Source of the DNA: Mucispirillum schaedleri ASF457
Lineage (GTDB): Bacteria; Chrysiogenota; Deferribacteres; Deferribacterales; Mucispirillaceae
Assembly (NCBI RefSeq): GCF_000487995.2
Contig: NZ_CP097562.1
Coordinates: forward strand, 1,857,001 to 1,921,000
Length of the DNA: 64,000 nucleotides
Direction: 5' to 3'
Positions 53,152 to 60,760 of the stretch are shown here, piece by piece. Position 1 is the first letter of the stretch; each line of letters opens with the position of its first letter. The position numbers and the translations under genes were made by a program. The notes below the pieces were generated by a model that was not told the DNA's origin, did not search any database, and worked only from the letters and a program-made list of their open reading frames with translations.

Positions 53152-53981
53152 TGTCATTTGTAATAATTATCCCCACATATAATGCTGAAAAGGCAGGTAT
53201 AGAAATGCTTTTAAAATCAATTAAAGAGCAGAGCATTTATCCTGAAAAAATATGTATTATAGATTCATCATCTACTGACTGCACTGTGGAAATATGCAGA
53301 AAATACGGCTGTGAAATTACTATAATAGAAAAGAGCAGCTTTAATCATGGCTTAACAAGGCAGCTGGGGATAGATAATAATAAAAATTATGATTATGCAG
53401 TATTTATGACACAGGATATTCGTTTAAAAGATACGAATACATTAAAAACACTGCTTTCATCGTTTAATCAGGAAAATACTGCTGCTGCTTACGGCAGGCA
53501 GTTAACAGATGAAACATCATCATTTATAGAAAAAATCAGCAGAAGTTTTAATTATCCGCCATATTCTATTATAAAATCAAAAAATGATATTGAAAAATAT
53601 GGCATTTCTACGGCATTTTGTTCAGACAGCTTTGCTGCATATAAAATATCAGATTTGCTTGCTGCTGGCGGTTTTCCAAAAACTGATTTTGCAGAAGATA
53701 TGCTTGCAGCTGCACAAATCATACTATCTGGTAAGTTAGTTTATTATAATGCAGAAGCTGAAGTATTTCACAGCCACCCATATTCTATAAAAAGTGAGTA
53801 TGCAAGGGGCAAAGCAATAGGCAGAATGCATAAAGAAAATAAATGGCTTATTGATACTTTTGGCAGAGCAGAAAATAAAGGGAAAGAGCTTTTACACTCT
53901 CTTTCTTTTCACAAAAAAATATTATACATATTACAGGCTCTTCCAAAACTTATAGGATATAAAACAGGCAGATTATTTTGA
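53151..53981 (+). CDS. Family 2 glycosyltransferase, rhamnosyltransferase-like
   Basis: 276 residues. Nucleotide site IIPTYNA ... IDSSSTD, the acid motif in VFMTQDIRLKD (usual DxD is DI here), and the GGFPKTDFAEDMLAA segment. It resembles the WbbL/rhamnosyltransferase branch. No membrane helix. The ATG overlaps the preceding stop (TAATG), so it belongs to the gtr operon. It adds a further sugar to the glycan; identity unknown. Confidence 0.82.
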   Translation: MSFVIIIPTYNAEKAGIEMLLKSIKEQSIYPEKICIIDSSSTDCTVEICRKYGCEITIIEKSSFNHGLTRQLGIDNNKNYDYAVFMTQDIRLKDTNTLKTLLSSFNQENTAAAYGRQLTDETSSFIEKISRSFNYPPYSIIKSKNDIEKYGISTAFCSDSFAAYKISDLLAAGGFPKTDFAEDMLAAAQIILSGKLVYYNAEAEVFHSHPYSIKSEYARGKAIGRMHKENKWLIDTFGRAENKGKELLHSLSFHKKILYILQALPKLIGYKTGRLF

Positions 53982-54263
53982 CAGTATATATTTTTCTCAA
54001 ATATTAATAATAAATCTTCTATTTTAATCCATTACATAATAGTTTAATTTATAATATTTTTTTAAGCTTATATTTTAAATATTTTTATATTTTCAGCCGA
54101 TTATTTTATGTTATCAATTTTATCTCAATAAAAATAAGGTTAGATAATCTGTATAAATATAATATTAACATAATCATTATAAATGTCTAGTTTTGAAATA
54201 TTTTTATTGTTACAGATATTTATAGTAAAAATATAAAGTAATTTACTATGTTTTTAAGTATTA
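53982..54263. other. Intergenic region between gtr operon and lipoprotein gene
   Basis: About 280 AT-rich bases without repeat arm or coding frame. The first lipoprotein's upstream control region follows it. Confidence 0.35.
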
Positions 54264-54271
54264 GGGGGGGG
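54264..54271 (+). repeat. G8 homopolymer upstream of the first Ig-like lipoprotein
   Basis: Eight G, rare in such AT-rich DNA, nine bases ahead of a consensus -35 hexamer. Length change by slippage would move upstream sequence relative to the promoter. Confidence 0.85.
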
Positions 54272-54279
54272 AAATTGTG

Positions 54280-54310
54280 TTGACAACTAATAAGATAGCT
54301 ATTATCTTAT
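54280..54310 (+). promoter_or_regulatory. Promoter with overlapping inverted repeat
   Basis: TTGACA (54280-54285), 17 bases, then TATCTT (54303-54308, four of six consensus). The perfect inverted repeat ATAAGATA-GCTAT-TATCTTAT (54290-54310) covers the spacer and the -10, the location of a repressor operator. AAGGAG precedes the gene start at 54354. Confidence 0.65.
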
Positions 54311-54353
54311 AAAATCAGTTATGATGTTTTAAAATTTAAAAGGAGTTTTTACT

Positions 54354-57300
54354 ATGAAAAGAGGTATTGTTTTTATTTTTTTATTACTTTTTGTTTCCTC
54401 TTTTATTTTTTCATGCTCAAGTAGTAGTGAAAACAAAAGTTCTGGCGGCATCAGGCATATTTATGAAGAGTCTGAAAAAAATGCAGCAGAAGTTACCGGT
54501 ATTAAAATTGCAGGTAACTACATTGAACTTGCAAAAGAGAATGGGGGGGGGACACCTTTGCATTACAATATAGGTGCATCCGCTCAACCAAGCAGTGCAA
54601 AGAATAAAGCTCTGCTTTATACTTCCAGCGACCCTGAATTAGCTGAAGTATCAGATGATGGTATTGTTACCATTAAAGATTTAGGCACATTTTCCATAAC
54701 TATTCAATCTGCATCCAGAGAAGATATTTGGCAGAAAGTGGATTTTTATGTTAGGGAAAATATTAGAACGGATTTAGATATTGTAAATAATCCTTTATCT
54801 TTTTTTGGTTCATATTCAATTAGTCAGTATGGTATAAACAAAAGCCCTGATACTAATGTGGGTGGCAGTTTTTCCATTAATGCAGATAAAAAATCTATCA
54901 ATAATCAGTTATCTGCATCTCTGCTGTTTAACGGCTTGGATATTCCTATTGATTTAAGTATTGAAGATGTAGCAGGTATGTCTTATGATGAAACTGCAAA
55001 AGCTGTTTTCAGCTATTTAGATGGTAAAATTAAAGACAGTAAAACAGTTATTATTCGTTTAAAAGCAGAAGAACATAGTAAGTTAGTTGAAAATCATATT
55101 GTTAAAGATGGTGATATTCTTTATCTTACTATTAAAAAAGAATACGATTTAGTTACAGGTCAAAGTCATGTTGATACTCATCCCGTTCAGGTTACTAAAA
55201 TTGAAGTAGAAGATGAGCATAGAATGGACAGGCGGACAGATACTTATAAAATGCTTGCCCCTGTTATATATCCTGTTAATGCCAGCAACAAAGCAGTAGT
55301 ATATTCAACAAGTGATGAGCAGACAGTTAAAGTTTCACCAACAGGTGTTATTACTCCCTTAAAAGAAGGAGCTGCGGAAATTACTGTAACATCAGTATCA
55401 GATAGAGAAGTAACAAGCACAACAAAAGTTCATATTACAGACAGCACAGTAAGAGTTAATGAGATAGTATTTGATAATATTGATAATCAAATATATATAG
55501 GACATCCTGTTACTGTAAATGCAGCAGCACTTCCTGAAAATGCAACATATAGAGATATTACTTATTATTCTAAAAATCCTTCTGTTGCAACTGTTAATAG
55601 TGCAACAGGTGTAGTTATTCCAAGACACAAAGGCACTGTTGAGATTGCTGCTGTTTCAGATAAAGGCAGTTTTGAAGAATCAGTAATATTAAATGTGGGG
55701 GTATATCAACCATCAGAGCCAGTGAAAGCTATTGTTAATATACCATCTAAACTTGATATTTCTCTTGAATCAGACAGAAAGATAGAACTTAATGGTAAAG
55801 CTGTGCCAACTTATGCAGATAATGTTACACTATTATACAAGGCTGATGAAAGTGGCTGTGTATCTGTAGATGAAAATGGGATTGTAACACCATTAAAAGA
55901 GGGCACTGGTATTGTAACAGTATATTCTGCGAAATATCCTGAAATTAAAAAGGATGTAATAATTGCAGTAAGAGAAAAAGAAGAAAAAGTATATGTTACA
56001 GAAATAAATGTAAATCAAGCACCATCTACTCTATATATTGGTCATACACACCATACTTTTATTCCAGAGATTATACCTGCTGATGCTAATATTGATAATG
56101 AACTAACAGTAAGTGCAGATGATAATAGTATAGTTAAGATTGAGAAAATAGGAAGTGAATATAAAGTTGAGCCATTAAGGGAAGGCTCTGTTATTATAAC
56201 TTTTCAAACAGCTAATGGGGTTACTAATGAAGTTTCATTAAATGTAGGAAAAGTTATGAATGTAAAAGGATACTATGCTATTGATAGAGTAGAATATACT
56301 CTGGCAGATAAAACTGAAATATTTACTCCACAAAAAGATAACCTGCAGGGTGAATTTGCAATTAATTTATTAGAAGATAAATATTTAGTGCAGGGCAGGT
56401 TGCAGTATACTCCAGCAAATCCATTTATTTCTTATACTTTTAATAACTGGCGTTATATTTATGAAAATAGAGAAATCATGCTTGATACAGATGATAAATA
56501 TTATAATCAAACTAAGGAAATGTTATCAGCACAAAATATTAAAGTAACAAGTGCAAATACAATAGAATATACATATACTCAGGATAGTTTTAAAGCAGTT
56601 ATTCATTTAACAAAAGTAAATGATGAAGTAAAAGAAATACTTGACAGGACAATGTATATGACACCTGTTGATATGGCAAAAGACCCGCATAGTGCAGAAG
56701 GTTATTATGAAATGACATGGTTTTATGGCAATTCCTTTAATACTGCAATGTTAGAAAGGTATCCTGCGATATATTCTACTTCTAAAAGTGAAATGCCACA
56801 GTCAAGCAGTATTGGGACAAAATACCATAAAGAATGTCCTGATAAAACAGCTTGGTATGACTGGTCTGCCTGCTATGGTGGCGGTGGTGGAGAAAATAGT
56901 TCTGTAACTTACTATAAAGGTGCATTTACTGTAAAAGTTGACGGCACAGCTGATGAAGCACAAGTCAGCTCTATAATGAAAGTCCAAACACAAGGTCATC
57001 AAAACTATAATCTTCAATCTTGGGCTAAATATATGCATGGTTCTTTTAACCCGCTTACAATATACCAAAATCAAGCCCACAGTGGAAATATTGTTAATAA
57101 TTCTTTAAAAGCGACCATTAAAACTTATAAGTCAAACGAAGGCTCAAAAGATGCGGCAATAGCTTATACTTGGCAGAATGATAATATAATGCAGTATGAA
57201 GTATTCTTTAATCTTAATTTTGAATACAGATTTATGTATCGTGCAAAAAAAGTAAGCGACAGGTATATTGATTTGCCAACTGATAAATTTGTAAATGGCG

Positions 57301-57392
57301 ATGTCAGTGATAGAACACCGCCAGAAGTGCCAGACCTTGCTCAAATTGTGCCAGTAGAAGATTTTAAAGGTCTAGTAACAGCTATTGAGTAG
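54354..57392 (+). CDS. Large lipoprotein with bacterial Ig-like (BIG2) repeats; contains a G9 tract
   Basis: 1012 residues. Lipoprotein signal (FVSSFIFSCSSSSENK), then GGIRHIYE. About five BIG2-type Ig units between 45 and 640 (LAPVIYPVNASNKAVVYSTS; VTPLKEGAAEITV; GVVIPRHKGTVEIAAVS). The remaining 370 residues are unrecognised with aromatic-rich segments. Residues around 64-66 are GGG, coded by a run of nine G (54543-54551). A change of one base would truncate the protein within about 10 residues in the other frame (54573). It is probably on the outer membrane surface. The current copy is in the ON frame. Confidence 0.88.
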   Translation: MKRGIVFIFLLLFVSSFIFSCSSSSENKSSGGIRHIYEESEKNAAEVTGIKIAGNYIELAKENGGGTPLHYNIGASAQPSSAKNKALLYTSSDPELAEVSDDGIVTIKDLGTFSITIQSASREDIWQKVDFYVRENIRTDLDIVNNPLSFFGSYSISQYGINKSPDTNVGGSFSINADKKSINNQLSASLLFNGLDIPIDLSIEDVAGMSYDETAKAVFSYLDGKIKDSKTVIIRLKAEEHSKLVENHIVKDGDILYLTIKKEYDLVTGQSHVDTHPVQVTKIEVEDEHRMDRRTDTYKMLAPVIYPVNASNKAVVYSTSDEQTVKVSPTGVITPLKEGAAEITVTSVSDREVTSTTKVHITDSTVRVNEIVFDNIDNQIYIGHPVTVNAAALPENATYRDITYYSKNPSVATVNSATGVVIPRHKGTVEIAAVSDKGSFEESVILNVGVYQPSEPVKAIVNIPSKLDISLESDRKIELNGKAVPTYADNVTLLYKADESGCVSVDENGIVTPLKEGTGIVTVYSAKYPEIKKDVIIAVREKEEKVYVTEINVNQAPSTLYIGHTHHTFIPEIIPADANIDNELTVSADDNSIVKIEKIGSEYKVEPLREGSVIITFQTANGVTNEVSLNVGKVMNVKGYYAIDRVEYTLADKTEIFTPQKDNLQGEFAINLLEDKYLVQGRLQYTPANPFISYTFNNWRYIYENREIMLDTDDKYYNQTKEMLSAQNIKVTSANTIEYTYTQDSFKAVIHLTKVNDEVKEILDRTMYMTPVDMAKDPHSAEGYYEMTWFYGNSFNTAMLERYPAIYSTSKSEMPQSSSIGTKYHKECPDKTAWYDWSACYGGGGGENSSVTYYKGAFTVKVDGTADEAQVSSIMKVQTQGHQNYNLQSWAKYMHGSFNPLTIYQNQAHSGNIVNNSLKATIKTYKSNEGSKDAAIAYTWQNDNIMQYEVFFNLNFEYRFMYRAKKVSDRYIDLPTDKFVNGDVSDRTPPEVPDLAQIVPVEDFKGLVTAIE
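54543..54551 (+). repeat. G9 homopolymer inside the lipoprotein coding sequence
   Basis: Nine consecutive G after AAT (codons GGG GGG GGG), 190 bases into the gene. Slipped-strand change by one base shifts frame and leads to early stop, giving on/off expression. Confidence 0.88.
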
Positions 57393-57449
57393 CTTATAAT
57401 ATTTCAGCCTGCTTAAAAATTATGCAGGCAGTGAAAAAAGAGTGATAAT

Positions 57450-60278
57450 ATGAAAAAATATAAAATATATAGTAAATTATTGCTTATCTTTGTTGTTATT
57501 GCAGGTATTTTTGGCTGCACAACATCAGAAGATAAGAGCGGTGGTGGTGTTCAGGTAATATACCACACTGCTGAGACAAAACCACAGATATCTGTTTATT
57601 CTAAATATATACCTGTAAATATTGGTAAAAAACAAAATATCAGTATAAATGCTTCTGTTATTCCAGAAGCAGAAGCATCATCTGCACTTATTTATTCAAG
57701 CAGTAATAATGCTGTTGCTGCTGTTTCTAATGACGGCACAGTTACTGTTAATAAAGCTGGTATAGCTGTGATAAATATTGCCCTTGAAAAAGATAAATCT
57801 GTTAATAATCAGGTGATTATTAATGCATTCAATAAAACAGCTGATGTGGAAAATAGTCCAGCAGTTATGGCAGTTGCAGTTGATGAAACATATCTTAAAA
57901 TCAAAAAAGGAAAAGGGCTTGCCATATTTCCAAGTGTTCGTCCGGGTAATGCAGTAAATAAAGAGCTGGCATATCTTTCTACTAATGCTAATGTGGCAGA
58001 AGTTAAAGACGGCTTTATAAAGGCAAAAAATTACGGCAGTGCGGGAATAATAATTTATTCTAAATCAAACCCTGAAAAATATGCTTTTATAAATGTGGAT
58101 GTAGTAAATGAAGAAAGCAGTAACAGCGGCTCAGGCAGCTTTACAGCACCAGATGGCACTGCTCCAATTGATTTAAATAAAGACCCTATGTCATTGATTG
58201 CGAAATATCAAATCCTTGATTATTCAATAAATGGCGATAAAGCAAAAACAGCAGATTCAGCAAGCAGCCTGCGTGTAAATGTTAATTTAGATGGTCTTGG
58301 TGCAGGTATTGTAAAAATATTAATGTATATTAATTTAAATGGTAGGGAAGCCCGCCTTATTCAAAAGAAAAATATAAGTAATTATGGCAGTATTCCTGAT
58401 ATTTTTACATCTCTTGGTGCAAAAATAACAGGCGACTATACTATGGAGTTTACTCTTGACCCTGTTAATTATACAGAGCTTGCAAGACAGGGTATAGTAA
58501 ATAAAGGCGATACTCTTGTATTAAATATTGGTAAAATTCAGGCATTTGCACCTGCCGGTGGTTTGGGAAGCGATATTATTTTTGATGAAAAATCTGTGCC
58601 TGTTGAAGGTGAAAATACAGATGACAGCAATACAGAAACACCTGAAACACCAGAAGATAATAATAAACCAGATGAAATACAGGTAAAAAGCATTAAATTT
58701 GATTTAGAAGAGTTCAGCCCTGTTGCAGTTAATGAAACAATACAGATTAATGCAGAAATCTATCCTGATAATGCAGCTAATAAAACTCTTGTATGGAAAA
58801 GCTCTAATGAAAGTGTTGCAACAGTAAATAAAAATGGGCTTGTTACAATACATAAAAATGGCTCATCTGTAATAACTGCACAATCTTCAAATGGGATAAA
58901 AGCAGAAATGCAAATTGTGCCTGCAGCAGCAGTTTATAGTTTTAATCTTAACAGTGATAAGATAGAATTAACAATGAATATAGATGCAGAAGCAAATATA
59001 TCATATCAAGTTTATCCTGAAATATTAAATAATTCAAATCATAATGCAGAATATTTTGCTGATGATACTAATATAGTATCAGTTGATAATACAGGTAAAA
59101 TAACTGCTTTATCAGCGGGTGAAACATTTATCCGTGTAACCATTAATGATATTGTAAGAGAATGCCATATTATAGTGAAGCCTGAGCCTGAAAATGTTAT
59201 CACAGTAGAACAAATTGTATTACCATCTGGCAGTGAAGGCAGATATGAATTATCATTAGGCTCATTTACTTTGGAAACTAACATTATTCCTGAAAATGCT
59301 TCTAATAAAAGGCTGAAATATCAGTCATCAAATCCACAAGTTGCAGAGATAAATGCAGCTGGCATCGTAACATTAAAAAATACAGGTGAAACAAATATTA
59401 CAATTACATCTTCTAGTAATCCTGATATTAATGCAGTATATAAAGTTATTGTAGAAACACTGCCAAAAAATGTAGTATTTGAAAGATTTGATTACGGGGT
59501 TGCAGTTGGTGAGACTTCTAAAATTATTCCAGTATATGAAGGCAGTCCGTCTAACACTAATACAGTATTTAAAATATTAGATAATCACAGCATTGCAGAA
59601 GTAAATGAAAAAACAGGTGCAGTAACTGGGTTATCTTCTGGCACAGCTTTATTAGAAGCGGTTACAGAAAATGGTAAAAAAGCAACAACGATTATTACAG
59701 TCTATACACCTGTTGTAAAAGGTAATGTGCATTCATTGCAGGGAACATACCAGATAATAGATTTTAGCCAGTATAACGGCACTCTTAATGTTGGAACAAA
59801 TGATTATGGTGGTGTGGAACGCATGATAGGGGAGATGACTATTGAAGTTAATGGCAATAATGTAAAAATAAAAAGTAAAATCCAAATGGACAGCAGTGCA
59901 ATGAATAATTTTGGTGGTATTTTAGGACAAGGTAAAGAAGAAGCAAGAAAAGGTCAGTTTCAATATACTGAATACACTGAAGCTGCATATAATGCTTCAG
60001 GGTTTGGGACAGCAGGCAAAACAAGTGCAAAAGTTACTCATGACAATGATATGTTAAAATTATATCAAGAATGGAAAGAAATGAATATTGCAACAGTGCA
60101 GGTAAATACTTGGATTAAGAAAAAATCTGATACTATTAAAGACTTGAAAAAAGATTATTTCCATTGGAGTAAAAATGGTGCAAATTATGATGCACCAGCA
60201 AATGCAGTGGCTCATCACCCAGCTGTAAAAGCTCCAGAAAAAGAGCCATATTATACTTATGGTTTAATTACAAAATAA
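57450..60278 (+). CDS. Second large Ig-like lipoprotein (paralogue)
   Basis: 942 residues. Lipoprotein signal (VIAGIFGCTTSEDK) followed by SGGGVQVIYHTAE, matching the same position SGGIRHIYEESE of its neighbour. Several Ig-like BIG2 units (AEIYPDNAANKTLVWKSSNESVATV; ASNKRLKYQSSNPQVAEI) and a C-terminal domain of another type. It has no poly-G. The two genes are a tandem pair separated by 57 bases with a CCTGC/GCAGG hairpin and no T run, so they may be cotranscribed. Surface or adhesin-like role is inference. Confidence 0.85.
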   Translation: MKKYKIYSKLLLIFVVIAGIFGCTTSEDKSGGGVQVIYHTAETKPQISVYSKYIPVNIGKKQNISINASVIPEAEASSALIYSSSNNAVAAVSNDGTVTVNKAGIAVINIALEKDKSVNNQVIINAFNKTADVENSPAVMAVAVDETYLKIKKGKGLAIFPSVRPGNAVNKELAYLSTNANVAEVKDGFIKAKNYGSAGIIIYSKSNPEKYAFINVDVVNEESSNSGSGSFTAPDGTAPIDLNKDPMSLIAKYQILDYSINGDKAKTADSASSLRVNVNLDGLGAGIVKILMYINLNGREARLIQKKNISNYGSIPDIFTSLGAKITGDYTMEFTLDPVNYTELARQGIVNKGDTLVLNIGKIQAFAPAGGLGSDIIFDEKSVPVEGENTDDSNTETPETPEDNNKPDEIQVKSIKFDLEEFSPVAVNETIQINAEIYPDNAANKTLVWKSSNESVATVNKNGLVTIHKNGSSVITAQSSNGIKAEMQIVPAAAVYSFNLNSDKIELTMNIDAEANISYQVYPEILNNSNHNAEYFADDTNIVSVDNTGKITALSAGETFIRVTINDIVRECHIIVKPEPENVITVEQIVLPSGSEGRYELSLGSFTLETNIIPENASNKRLKYQSSNPQVAEINAAGIVTLKNTGETNITITSSSNPDINAVYKVIVETLPKNVVFERFDYGVAVGETSKIIPVYEGSPSNTNTVFKILDNHSIAEVNEKTGAVTGLSSGTALLEAVTENGKKATTIITVYTPVVKGNVHSLQGTYQIIDFSQYNGTLNVGTNDYGGVERMIGEMTIEVNGNNVKIKSKIQMDSSAMNNFGGILGQGKEEARKGQFQYTEYTEAAYNASGFGTAGKTSAKVTHDNDMLKLYQEWKEMNIATVQVNTWIKKKSDTIKDLKKDYFHWSKNGANYDAPANAVAHHPAVKAPEKEPYYTYGLITK

Positions 60279-60292
60279 CTTTAAATAAAAAG

Positions 60293-60318
60293 TGCGGGCA
60301 TAAAAACCCGCATTTTTT
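60293..60318 (+). terminator. Terminator between convergent genes
   Basis: TGCGGG (60293-60298) pairs with CCCGCA (60307-60312), followed by TTTTTT; A-rich sequence precedes it, so it could act in both directions. It separates the lipoprotein from the prophage end. Confidence 0.82.
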
Positions 60319-60745
60319 ATACATATTCAGGCATAACAGGAAAAATCACATTATCAGGAAAATCAAGCTGTTTTGTAATATCTCTTAAATTCTGCTTATA
60401 CTGTAAAAGTGCAGTGTAGTATTCATTATTTTCTTCTATTACATTAAGATATACCTGTTCTTGATATTTCATAAGCATAATATCTGCCTGCTTTAAAAGT
60501 TCATCTCTTTTACTGCGAATATTTTCTTCCATATTATCATCAATTATTTTATATACTTTTTGTATATGTGTATTCACTTTAATATTATTTTTCTTAATAT
60601 ATTCTTCTACTGCATTATATTCCTGCCTGTATTCATCATTATATGGTATATGGCATGGAATATTGTTTCTTATCACAATATATGAGCCGTCATCTTTTTT
60701 CTCTATTTTACTAATTTCGTTTATAAATAAAGTTTCATCAAACAT
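60317..60745 (-). CDS. Phage tail fibre assembly chaperone-like protein
   Basis: 142 residues. The C-terminal segment RDELLKQADIMLM ... LLQYKQNLRDITKQLDFP matches the phage tail-assembly layout RDxLLxxxD ... YRQALRDI-FP-V-P. The ending FPVMPEYV also fits. Small cytoplasmic protein that helps fold tail fibres, next to the fibre gene. The N-terminal half is not recognised. Confidence 0.72.
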   Translation of the reverse strand: MFDETLFINEISKIEKKDDGSYIVIRNNIPCHIPYNDEYRQEYNAVEEYIKKNNIKVNTHIQKVYKIIDDNMEENIRSKRDELLKQADIMLMKYQEQVYLNVIEENNEYYTALLQYKQNLRDITKQLDFPDNVIFPVMPEYV

Positions 60746-60760
60746 ATTTTATCTCGCTTT

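Noticed and set aside
53982-54263. Small gene in the gap before the lipoprotein
   Set aside because: All frames are broken by stops in AT-rich sequence and no ribosome site is visible.
57400-57432. Rho-independent terminator between the two lipoprotein genes
   Set aside because: The CCTGC/GCAGG stem is weak, has a long AT loop and is followed by GTGAAAAAAG rather than T residues.
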